Source: Streptomyces sp. PCS3-D2
Lineage (GTDB): Bacteria > Actinomycetota > Actinomycetes > Streptomycetales > Streptomycetaceae
Length of the DNA stretch: 64,000 nt
Assembly: GCF_000612545.2 (NCBI RefSeq)
Contig: NZ_CP097800.1
Location: 1,364,001 to 1,428,000, forward strand
Direction of reading: 5' to 3'
In this document: one piece after another, positions 18,684 through 26,500 of the stretch
Layout of the letters: every line of letters starts with the position of its first letter
Position numbering within the stretch: position 1 is the stretch's first letter
The notes under the pieces: model-generated
Told to the model about the DNA's origin: nothing
The model's input: the letters and a program-made list of their open reading frames with translations, nothing else
Database searches by the model: none
Translations under genes and position numbers: made by a program

Positions 18684-19649
18684 TCAGGGGGCGGGCGCGG
18701 AGGCGACGGCCCGGCGGCCCCAGGCGGTACCCGCGAGCACCAGGACGGCTCCGGCGTAGCCGAGGGGGCCCAGGTGCTCACCGCCGACGGCGACTCCGGC
18801 GACGGCGGCCCACAGGGGCTCGGTGCCGAGCAGCAGGCTGACCCGGGAGGGGGAGGTACGCCGTACGGCCCACATCTGCACGAAGAAGGCGAACAGCGTG
18901 CAGAAGACGGAGAGGAACGCCAGGCCCGCCCACTGGGCGGGCCCGAAGCCGGCGGCGGCCCACGGTGCGGCGCCGGTTTCGGGCAGGGCGGCCAGCAGGG
19001 CGAAGACGAGCACGGCGCCGCCGAGCTGGACGGTGGTGAGGGAGAGGGAGTCGGTGTCCTGGACGGCCTTGACCCGGGCCATCAGCAGCACGTGCAGGGT
19101 CCGGGCGAGCGCGGCCCCGAGGATGAGCAGGTCACCGAGGCCGGGCACGGTGAATCCGGCCCCGGTGCCCTGCGTGAGCAGCAGGACGCCGAGGACGGAC
19201 GCGGCGGCGGCCCCGAGGAAGCCGGCGGACGGCGCCTGTTTCCTGATGGCGGCCTCGGCGAGCGGGGTGAAGATCATGGTCAGGCTGATGATCAGCCCGG
19301 CGTTGGTGGCGGAGGTGTGGACGACCCCGTAGGTCTCCAGCAGGAAGATCCCGCCGAGTACGAGCCCCAGCAGCCCGGCGCCCCGCAGCTGGGCGGGGCT
19401 CAGCGCACGCAGCCGCGCCCATCCGGCGAGAACCAGCACCGGCAGCACGACCGCGAACCGCAGCACCAGCACGGCGATCACGGTGTGCGCGGTGGTGATC
19501 CCCTTGGCGGCGAGATAGCTCCCGCCCCACACGACGGCGACGGCCAGCACGGGCAGATCACCGCGCCAGGCCCGGCGGGGAGCGGCGACGAGGGGTGGCA
19601 CGGCAACGGTCACGGGAGTCTCCAGCGGGCGCTCAGGGGGTGGAGACAT
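18684..19649 (-). CDS. EamA/DMT-superfamily transporter
   Basis: A 321-aa permease with ten predicted helices arranged as two EamA repeats (about 30-160 and 175-310). Typical wording is VAVVWGGSYLAAKGITTAHT, LVLRFAVVLPVLVLAGW, TSATNAGLIISLTMIFTPLAEA, and in the second repeat SVFCTLFAFFVQMWAVRRTS. Such proteins export amino acids or other metabolites, and the substrate is not predictable. Confidence 0.93.
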   Translation of the reverse strand: MSPPPERPLETPVTVAVPPLVAAPRRAWRGDLPVLAVAVVWGGSYLAAKGITTAHTVIAVLVLRFAVVLPVLVLAGWARLRALSPAQLRGAGLLGLVLGGIFLLETYGVVHTSATNAGLIISLTMIFTPLAEAAIRKQAPSAGFLGAAAASVLGVLLLTQGTGAGFTVPGLGDLLILGAALARTLHVLLMARVKAVQDTDSLSLTTVQLGGAVLVFALLAALPETGAAPWAAAGFGPAQWAGLAFLSVFCTLFAFFVQMWAVRRTSPSRVSLLLGTEPLWAAVAGVAVGGEHLGPLGYAGAVLVLAGTAWGRRAVASAPAP

Positions 19650-19747
19650 CGACGGCTCGCACGGTTGCGGGGCACACCGTACCGGAGCCGATCATGCGGG
19701 GCGACCCGTTTCCGGGCCGTCCGCTTGCGACCCGTAGCATCGGGCCC

Positions 19748-20116
19748 ATGGCTGATCTCTACGCCGTGGACCTGGCGTTCGACCTGCTCGACACCACGCC
19801 CGACGCCGTACTCGCGGAGGTGCGCCGCCAGCTGACGGGGGACGGCCTGCTCTCGCCCCGGGGCCCGGCGTGGCGCGTCGGCGGCATGCTCGTCGGCGAG
19901 TTCGGCCCGGCGGAACGCGACGGCTGGGCCCTGACGGCCCGCCAGGAGATCCACGAGGAGCAGCTCCCGGCCCTGGAGGACCTCCTGCTGCTGCTCACCC
20001 CGCACATCCGCCCGCCGGGCCCGGTCGGCCGCATCCGCCACTACGAGCACGAGGCCCCGGACCTCCTGGTCCTGCGCGAGGGCCGCGTGGTCCAACTGGC
20101 CCTGGACCGGCGGTAG
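19748..20116 (+). CDS. Small hypothetical protein (122 aa)
   Basis: Soluble 122-aa protein starting MADLYAVDLAFDLLDTTPDA at ATG 19748. It is rich in Leu and acidic residues and contains an EIHEEQLPALEDLLLLL helix. I do not recognise a family. Acceptance as a gene rests on the regular alpha/beta composition and on the clear start after the divergent EamA gene (about 100 bp away). No signal peptide or membrane segment. Confidence 0.6.
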   Translation: MADLYAVDLAFDLLDTTPDAVLAEVRRQLTGDGLLSPRGPAWRVGGMLVGEFGPAERDGWALTARQEIHEEQLPALEDLLLLLTPHIRPPGPVGRIRHYEHEAPDLLVLREGRVVQLALDRR

Positions 20117-20189
20117 CCGAACGCAGGTCGCACCCCGTCCACGGCCCTACGGCGAGCTCGGCCCGCCCACCCGTGCCGGTCCTCGGGGG

Positions 20190-20807
20190 TCAGGCACCGA
20201 CGGTGCCGAAGGAGGCGCGGCCCGTCGGCCGGTAGGTGTGGATGGCCGTCCCGACGGGCGTCGTCCGGGAGCCCGTCAGCTCGTAGGCGGTCGGCAGCCC
20301 GCCGGTGGGGAACAGCCGGTGCCCGGTGCCCAGCGCCACGGGGAAGACCAGCAGGTTGATCTCGTCCACGAGGTCCCGGGCGAGCAGCCACTGCGCGAGC
20401 TGCCCGCTTCCGTGCACCTGGAGCTCTCCGTCCAGCGCGTCCTTGACCCGGACGATCTCGCTCTGCAGGTGTTCCCCGTCGAGCACGGTGGCCGGCCCCC
20501 AGGCCGGCTCCTTGAGGGTGGTCGAGGCCACGTACTTGGGCAGCCGGTTCAACCCGCCCGCCACGGGGTCGGCGGGGTCGTCGTGCTCCGGCCAGTAGCC
20601 TGCGAAGATCTCGTACGTCTTCCGCCCGAGCAGGAACGCCCCGGCCCGGCCGAACACCTCGGTGACGAACTCCCCCATCCCCTCCTCGACGTACGGCGCG
20701 GCCCACCCGCCGTACTCGAACCCGTCGCTGCGGTCCTCGTCGGGCCCGCCCGGCGCCTGCATCACGCCGTCCAGCGTCACGAAGGTGGTCAGTGTCAGCT
20801 CGGCCAT
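20190..20807 (-). CDS. Dihydrofolate reductase family protein (RibD C-terminal domain)
   Basis: A 205-aa stand-alone RibD_C/YyaP-like reductase domain. Markers: LTTFVTLDGVMQAPGG at the N-terminus, FLLGRKTYEIFAGYW, KYVASTTLKEP, LQVHGSGQLAQWLLARDLVDE and LLVFPVALGTGHRLFP. Such proteins bind NADPH, but their substrates are largely unknown. Right behind its start (20808-20911) begins the IS-derived region. Confidence 0.93.
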   Translation of the reverse strand: MAELTLTTFVTLDGVMQAPGGPDEDRSDGFEYGGWAAPYVEEGMGEFVTEVFGRAGAFLLGRKTYEIFAGYWPEHDDPADPVAGGLNRLPKYVASTTLKEPAWGPATVLDGEHLQSEIVRVKDALDGELQVHGSGQLAQWLLARDLVDEINLLVFPVALGTGHRLFPTGGLPTAYELTGSRTTPVGTAIHTYRPTGRASFGTVGA

Positions 20808-20911
20808 GCCTCTGCGCTCCTCGCTCGATGGTCTCTACGGATTCAGACTCCCGCCCCCACCCGAACTCATCGCGCCGCCACGCACGACCGCCAATGCTTA
20901 CCACCGGTCAG

Positions 20912-20923
20912 TGAGCTCTTTCC
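20912..20923 (-). repeat. IS end, inverted copy of 22666-22677
   Basis: TGAGCTCTTTCC here is the exact reverse complement of GGAAAGAGCTCA at 22666-22677. In both places the 12 bp lie just outside the end of an IS5-type transposase reading frame (read leftward here, rightward at the other copy). They therefore look like two right ends of related elements in opposite orientation. No target-site duplication is obvious. Confidence 0.6.
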
Positions 20924-20927
20924 ACCT

Positions 20928-21012
20928 TCACGCTGAGCTGGTCAGGTGTAGGGCGAGGACGGCTTGGGCGAGTGCGGTGATGCGGACCGGACGGCGGCGT
21001 GCACGAGCACCG
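20928..21012 (-). pseudogene. C-terminal scrap of an IS5-type transposase
   Basis: The last 20-odd residues read RPVRITALAQAVLALHLTSSA, closely matching the end of the transposase at 21902-22664 (CSTTRITSLVQAVLTLHLASS). Nothing of the catalytic domain remains: the sequence further upstream belongs to the neighbouring hypothetical gene. Confidence 0.7.
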
Positions 21013-21018
21013 AGTTGG

Positions 21019-21600
21019 TCACGGGTGGACGCCCGCCTGCGCAGCCAGATACTCGACGCCGCGGTGGCCGGACTGCTTGGACACGTGGACGTGGACCGCG
21101 TGCCGGCCGGACAGCAGTGCAGGGTCGGCGTGGTCGCCGCGGAAGGCGACCTGTACCGCGTCGTGGCGGGAGCCGTGCAGGCCGTGCTCGGGTCTGTCCG
21201 GCCAGCGGCCCGGCCATACGAGGAGGACCGCGTTGCCGTTGTCGCCCAGTGCCGCGATAACCCGGTCCTCGGCCGTCCCCCGTGCGAACCGTGCCGACAT
21301 CTCGAGCGGCAGGTGTGCCTCCAGTTCACGGTCGTCCATGACCGGCACGTCCGGTTCGCAGCCGCCGGCGCCGCAAGAGGGTCGGGCGCCAGGGTAAGGG
21401 CGGTGCACAAAGCGGGAGTTCGGCAGCGCCGCCGCCATTCGGCGGACCTCGTCGACGCTCTCCAGGTGCGTCAGCAGTTCCGCCTCCTCGCCGTGGTGTT
21501 CCATCAGCGCGCACAGCCGCATGGCCTGGCGGTACGCGTCGGCGGCGTCAGCGGTGACGTGGACGCAGCGTGAGTAGCCGGCCAGGCAGTCTTCGCACAT
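21019..21600 (-). CDS. Hypothetical protein in mobile-element scar
   Basis: Reads MCEDCLAGYSRCVHVTADAA from ATG 21600 and ends QAGVHP, about 193 aa (an ATG at 21636 would add 12 residues). Composition is that of a real soluble protein, with paired cysteines (CEDC; SCGAGGCEPD) that could bind metal, and no transposase motif. Its stop lies directly beside the transposase scrap, so its C-terminus may have been altered by that insertion. I do not recognise a family. It could be cargo of a composite element, since two IS right ends flank the segment. Confidence 0.55.
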   Translation of the reverse strand: MCEDCLAGYSRCVHVTADAADAYRQAMRLCALMEHHGEEAELLTHLESVDEVRRMAAALPNSRFVHRPYPGARPSCGAGGCEPDVPVMDDRELEAHLPLEMSARFARGTAEDRVIAALGDNGNAVLLVWPGRWPDRPEHGLHGSRHDAVQVAFRGDHADPALLSGRHAVHVHVSKQSGHRGVEYLAAQAGVHP

Positions 21601-21704
21601 GGCCGCATGGTGCCACCCGCTGGTCCGGACTGTCACCCGGAATGATCGGCGGACTCCGATGCCGAAGGGCGGCCGTCGGCATGGCTCCCACGATGCTTTT
21701 GACG

Positions 21705-21860
21705 GGCAGGGCGTACAAGCGGTGCAGGCCGATGGTGTCGAGGTGGAGAAAGTCCGTCGCGAGCAGGCCGCCCACCTGGGTCTTGAGGAACTGAGTCGAC
21801 TCCAACCCGGCGGACGCGTTGGCCAGTTGGGCTGACAGGCAGGTGAAGCCCCTGGTAGAC
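21705..21860 (-). pseudogene. Fragment of an rve-type integrase/transposase
   Basis: Leftward reading gives FLKTQVGGLLATDFLHLDTI followed by GLHRLYAL, the segment around the first catalytic Asp of the integrase-core transposases common in Streptomyces (usual form: LLATDFFHLDTIGLRRLYVLF). Neither a start nor the rest of the DDE core is present, and the frame leaves the family after RLYAL. It is a dead relic next to the IS5-type element. Confidence 0.6.
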
Positions 21861-21901
21861 GGGTCTTCGACCAAGAAAACCGTCTCCTTCAGAGGCTTCG
21901 T

Positions 21902-22664
21902 GTGCTTGTGTACCCCTCCGGCGTCGACGTGTCCAGCTCTGCCCTGCGCCTCCTGTCCGCCAAGCTCCGCCAACACCGCCGGGAGCTCGGCACCCGGTGG
22001 AGGCGCCTGACTCCGGGCCGGCAGGCTCTGCTCACACTCGCCCACCTCCGCAACGGCCACCCCTACGCCCAGCTCGCGGCCGGGTTCGGTGTCGGCACCA
22101 CCACCGCCTACCGATACGTCGCCGAGGCTGTCGACCTCTTGGCCGCACTCGCCCCGACCCTTGAGGAGGCTGCCGGCATCGACCAAGGCGCTTGTACTAC
22201 TGGACGGCACCTTGCTGCCCATCGACCGGATCGCCGCGGACCGCCCTTTCTACCCCGGGAAGCACAAGAAGCACGGGATGAACGTGCAGGTTCTGGCCTA
22301 TCCGTCCGGTCGGCTGCTGTGGGCATCGCCGGCTCTTCCCGGCGCTGTCCATGACGTCCGAGCCGCCCGTGAACACGGCATCGTCGACATGCTCACGGAC
22401 GCCGGCATCACGTGCTGGGCGGACAAAGGATACTGCGGTGCCGGAGGCACAGTCCGCGTTCCGTACTGGGGTCGCTGGGAGACGCTCTCCGACGGTCAGA
22501 AGGCCGTCAACCGATCTCACGCCAAGATCCGGGCCATGGTCGAGCAGGCCGTCGCCACCCTTAAGTCCTGGCGACTCCTCCGCAAACTGCGGTGCTCGAC
22601 CACCCGCATCACAAGCCTGGTCCAAGCTGTCCTGACCCTGCATCTGGCGAGCTCAGGCCGATGA
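21902..22664 (+). pseudogene. IS5-family (DDE_Tnp_4-like) transposase, frameshifted
   Basis: Two frames together give one transposase. From GTG 21902 (MLVYPSGVDVSSSALRLLSA, then RWRRLTPGRQALLTLAHLRN and the HTH GVGTTTAYRYVAEAVDLLAA) the frame is lost near 22180. The catalytic half continues one base later: VLLDGTLLPIDRIAADRPFY, GKHKKHGMNVQVL, SPALPGAVHDVRAAR, CWADKGYCGAG and the end RLLRKLRCSTTRITSL. The shift is near GCCGGCATCGACCAAGGC, with no A-rich slippery run, so decay rather than programmed frameshifting is likely. The right end GGAAAGAGCTCA follows the stop; I could not find a matching left end. Confidence 0.8.
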
Positions 22665-22665
22665 C

Positions 22666-22677
22666 GGAAAGAGCTCA
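22666..22677 (+). repeat. IS right end
   Basis: GGAAAGAGCTCA directly after the transposase stop, a perfect inverted match to 20912-20923. Confidence 0.6.
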
Positions 22678-22994
22678 GTCTGCAGAGCGCCGCCTACAGC
22701 AAGCTGCCCACAACGGACCATAACCTTGGACGGATAGCCCGCGTCTGCCCTATTGGGCTTATATGCTATGAGCGTGAACCTCATATCCCATGTTGCAGGC
22801 TTAGTTAGCCATCCTTTACATCGACACTAATATGCAGCCACAAAGGTCGCCTGCGCCACAAGCCCCTACTTGCGCGCCATCTTTCAGGCGATACACCTGT
22901 CGACACCGATCACATCTTGGGAATTGCAGGGTCGCTGCGGTGTGAGATGCCAGGCAAATCGAGCCAATCGGCAAGCGTCCGCCAGAATATGCAC
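22678..22994. other. Gene-free, lower-GC stretch behind the immunity gene
   Basis: About 317 bp between the IS end and the terminator hairpin. Base composition falls clearly below the surrounding genome (52% G+C for 22741-22800 by direct count). I see no credible reading frame, RNA gene or repeat. It is probably transferred or decayed DNA. Confidence 0.5.
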
Positions 22995-23030
22995 AATGCC
23001 CGGCCGGAGGGGATCCTCCGGCCGGGCATT
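22995..23030. terminator. Rho-independent-type hairpin after the toxin-immunity operon
   Basis: Perfect 16-bp inverted repeat: AATGCCCGGCCGGAGG at 22995-23010, loop GGAT, and its exact complement at 23015-23030. It lies 25 bp beyond the stop of the leftward immunity gene. Confidence 0.85.
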
Positions 23031-23054
23031 GCATTGCGGTCAACCGGGCGCCAC

Positions 23055-23516
23055 TTAGGACAGCAAATGGAGTCGCATAAACTCCTTATTACTACGCAGC
23101 TTTGGATACTCTCTTTCCAAATCGGAAATCAACTGCCTAATAAATGCGGAAGCAGAATTACTGAGCTCACCCAGTGACACCTCAGACGACCCGTCCACAT
23201 AGTTCGCACTTATTTCCGCTCCACCGGAGGGCGACTTGCTAATAAAGATCTCGTCGGCCATGCCAGCGAAGGTCACCCTCCCACTCCCCGCGGATTCCAC
23301 TCGGCGAGTAGCCTCATAGAATTCGACGGAAAAGTCGAGCATCTGAACCCCCCCTCCGGTCACGATGCTGAAATCGACGTCATTTATCTGCAGCTTCAGA
23401 TCTCCCCCGAAGCACGAATAGCACAGATCCGCAAGGCTGGAAGTAGCGAGATCCATCTTACTCTGCTCCCGCAGTACGAGTGGATCGCTCGACAATGTGT
23501 AGTTGATTACAATCAC
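23055..23516 (-). CDS. Probable immunity protein of the RHS toxin
   Basis: A 153-aa cytosolic protein starting at GTG 23516 (VIVINYTLSSDPLVL) and ending MRLHLLS. Its start overlaps the toxin gene stop (GTGA), the standard place for the immunity gene of a polymorphic toxin. It has no signal peptide or membrane segment, as expected for protection against an intracellular toxin. No recognised immunity family. G+C is strikingly low for this genome (37% for 23101-23160 by direct count), a sign of recent acquisition. Function is inferred from position and composition, not from a sequence match. Confidence 0.75.
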   Translation of the reverse strand: MIVINYTLSSDPLVLREQSKMDLATSSLADLCYSCFGGDLKLQINDVDFSIVTGGGVQMLDFSVEFYEATRRVESAGSGRVTFAGMADEIFISKSPSGGAEISANYVDGSSEVSLGELSNSASAFIRQLISDLEREYPKLRSNKEFMRLHLLS

Positions 23517-26500
23517 GGGGGACCTCCTGCACCTGTGCCCATCTTGATCGGGAAGGCGGTAATAATCTGTTTCTTACGCACCACCACTCGGACGCCCGTC
23601 AATGGCTTCCCGTTCCTGTCATACCCCACCGTTCTCCCGAAGTCGAACTCATGGACGTGCCCCCCCTTCAGACCATTGGAGCCACGCGCCCCCTTCTGCA
23701 GGGCTTCCTCCACGAGGGAACGGATCGTCGTGGTGTTATCTGTAGAGAACTTGCTCTTACCGGGGTGCCGACTGCTCGCGGAGTGCCGGTTGAAAATGTG
23801 ATGCCAGTCAGCCCCGTTGACCCTGCCGCCGCAATTGTGGACGAGGACGGGGGTGGCTCCCGCCAGCACATAGTACGTGTGGAGGTCGGCAACGGTGAGG
23901 TTGTAGGTCTCGTCGAAGGCCTCGTAGGCGCGAACTGCTGCAATCGCTACCCCTGCCCCATCGTCTGCGCGAAGGGTCTCACCCGGCTTGAGGTCTGCAG
24001 CGTCCTTCCAGACCCGGTCGGTTTCCGACCAGAACGGGTGGTGGCCCGTCGTGGTGATGGTCTTGACGCCGTGAGCAGTCTGGACGCTCAGGTCGACGTA
24101 GGTCTTGTCGTCCTCCGTGTAGATGGTCGCCGTAACGGTTCTCCCGGAGGTCTCGCCGGTCTCCGGGTCGGTCGCCAGGACCTCGTCGCCTTCGACCAGA
24201 TCCTCAATGGGCTTGCTGGTTCCGTCTGCGAGGAGGACTTCCGTGCCGGCGACAAAGCTATTACGGCAGGGGGGCGGCGGCGTCCCCCTGGGCCCCCCGA
24301 AGCCCCTGAGCATCGGGCCGCTGCCATGCTGTAGCGCGGCAACTCCAACCTCGGCAACTGCCTCAACGTAGGTCATCTGGTTTTCACAGGTGACCCCTTC
24401 ACGAGCACAGAGGAAGTCCGGGACCGACCAGTGGACAGCAGTGCCAGGATGACGGGGCCGACAGCCATCCCCACTCTTCATGTCTATGCAGTCGGCATAG
24501 ATGTTGTAGTGCCTCTTGATGCTGGGGTCGCTCTTGTAAAGGGCCTTGGTGGACTCCTGGAAGGTCGGCACGTCCTTGAAGACGATGACGGTCTTGCCGA
24601 TCTTCAGGGTGATCGGACCATCGTTGTAGTAGCTGAGATCCTTGCCCGGGGTGTAGTTCTTTGCAGCGGTGTTGCATCCGCCGCATCCGCCGCTGTCGAA
24701 TCCGCCGTCGTTGTCACCCTCGAACAGCTTCAGGCCGCTCGGGTCCGAGTTGGTGATGGGGTTGCCGTTGGAGTACGTGTACCCGTTCATCTGCAGCGGG
24801 TCCGCGAGGTCGATGATCGGGTCGACCGTGAGGAAGCGGCCCGTCGTCGGGTCGTACTCGCGGGCGCCGATGTGGGTCAGGCCCGTGGTGTTGTCGTCGT
24901 TACCGACGCCGAGGAAGGTGCGGTCGCCGGGCCAGTAGGCGGGCTGACTGCCGCGCGCGTTGCCGTACGGGTCGGACTTGCGGCGGGTGACCTCCTGGTC
25001 CTTCTTCTGGTCGACGCTGATCGTCGCAGTGTTGTGGTGGTCGGTGAGCAGGTGCGACAGGGTGTGGCCGGTGGTCTTGCCGTTGGTGCGGCGTACCGTG
25101 GTCGGGGCGCCGGGGCTGCTGTAGTAGCGGACGGCGTCGATTGCCTTGCCGGCCTTGTCGACGGTGACCTCGGTCTCGCCGAGGTAGAGGGTACGGGCGC
25201 TTCCGGTTTCCTGGATGACCCGATTGCCGGAGGCGTCGTAGAGGTAGTTGGTGACGTTGCCGAAGCTCCACTGCTGGGCCGGCGTGGGCGCAGGGCTCGC
25301 ACACGTGAAGATGTGCAGCTCGTTGCCTTCGGCGTCGTTGTCATTGGGGACGGTGACGCACTGGTTGGCACCGGTGACGAGGGCTTGCGGTTTGCCCTCA
25401 GGGGCGTAGGTGAACTTCTGATTGAGGTCCCCCGCCGCGCAGGCCTTCAGGACAGCCTTGCCGTTGGCGGCAGTGAGGCACTTGCCGAGGGCCTGAACGG
25501 TGTCGCCGGTGATCCTCCACTGCTGGGGCTTCGTCTCGTTGCAGGACAGCAGTTGGACGGTCGTGCCGTCGGCAGTGTTGCCGTCCCGGACGTCAAGGCA
25601 CTTGCCGGAGAGGCCGGTGACCGCGACGGAACCGATACCGGGGCTGGTGGCGGAGAGGAGCTTGCCGCGGCGGTCCCAGTTCAGGGTCTGGGTGTCGCCG
25701 TCGATCGTGCGGGTCTTGGTGCTGCCGACCGAGCTGTAGGTGTAGGTGGAAAGGGAGTCCACCGTGGAGCCGGCTGTTCTGGTGGTCTTGTTGACCTTGG
25801 TCAGGGCGTGGGGCTGCTTCTTCGGGTAGGGCTGTGCTCCACCCGTGATCTCGACGCCGTACGTGTAGCTCGTCTCGTCCTTGAGCGCGCTGTTCGTGGG
25901 ATCGTGATCGGTCAGCTTGGTGCGGTTGCCGATCTTGTCGAACGCGTACTCCTGGTAGTACGCGTCACCCGGAGTGCCGGAACCGACATCAGTGAGCGCC
26001 GGAGCGTCAGGCGTCGTGGGGCACGTGTCCTTGGCAGTCCAGGCTCGGACGAGCTGGCCCATGGCGTCGTACGTGAAGCACTGGCGGTCGACGAGCTCCG
26101 CTCCCTTGGCTGCTCCCGGGTACGAGTCCGTGATCGAGGTCGGGTTGCCGACCATGTCGTACTGGTAGGCGAGCGAGGAGAGGAGGTTCGACTGGGAGTT
26201 GGCGTCCGGTGTCTCCCTGTGGCTTGACGCCTTGGCGACCCGTCCCGTGTGGGGGTTGTAGGAGTTCGTCGTCCACACACGGTAGGGCGCGTTGCCGGCC
26301 GCGGTACGCAGTACCTGGCCGAACGGGCTGTAGACGGTATCCGCCGTGTACCAGGACAGGCCCGACATGGTCTGCACCATGCCGTCGGTGTTGTAGCGGG
26401 TGACGAGCCTCTCGGCGGCGAGACCGCCGACGGTTGCAGGAAGGGTCGTGGACTGGACCTTGCCCGTGGGGGTGTACGTGGTGCTGTAGGCGTAGGAGCC

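Noticed and set aside
21902-22664. Programmed frameshift in the IS5-type transposase
   Set aside because: No slippery A- or T-rich run is seen near the shift at about 22180. Decay is the simpler reading.
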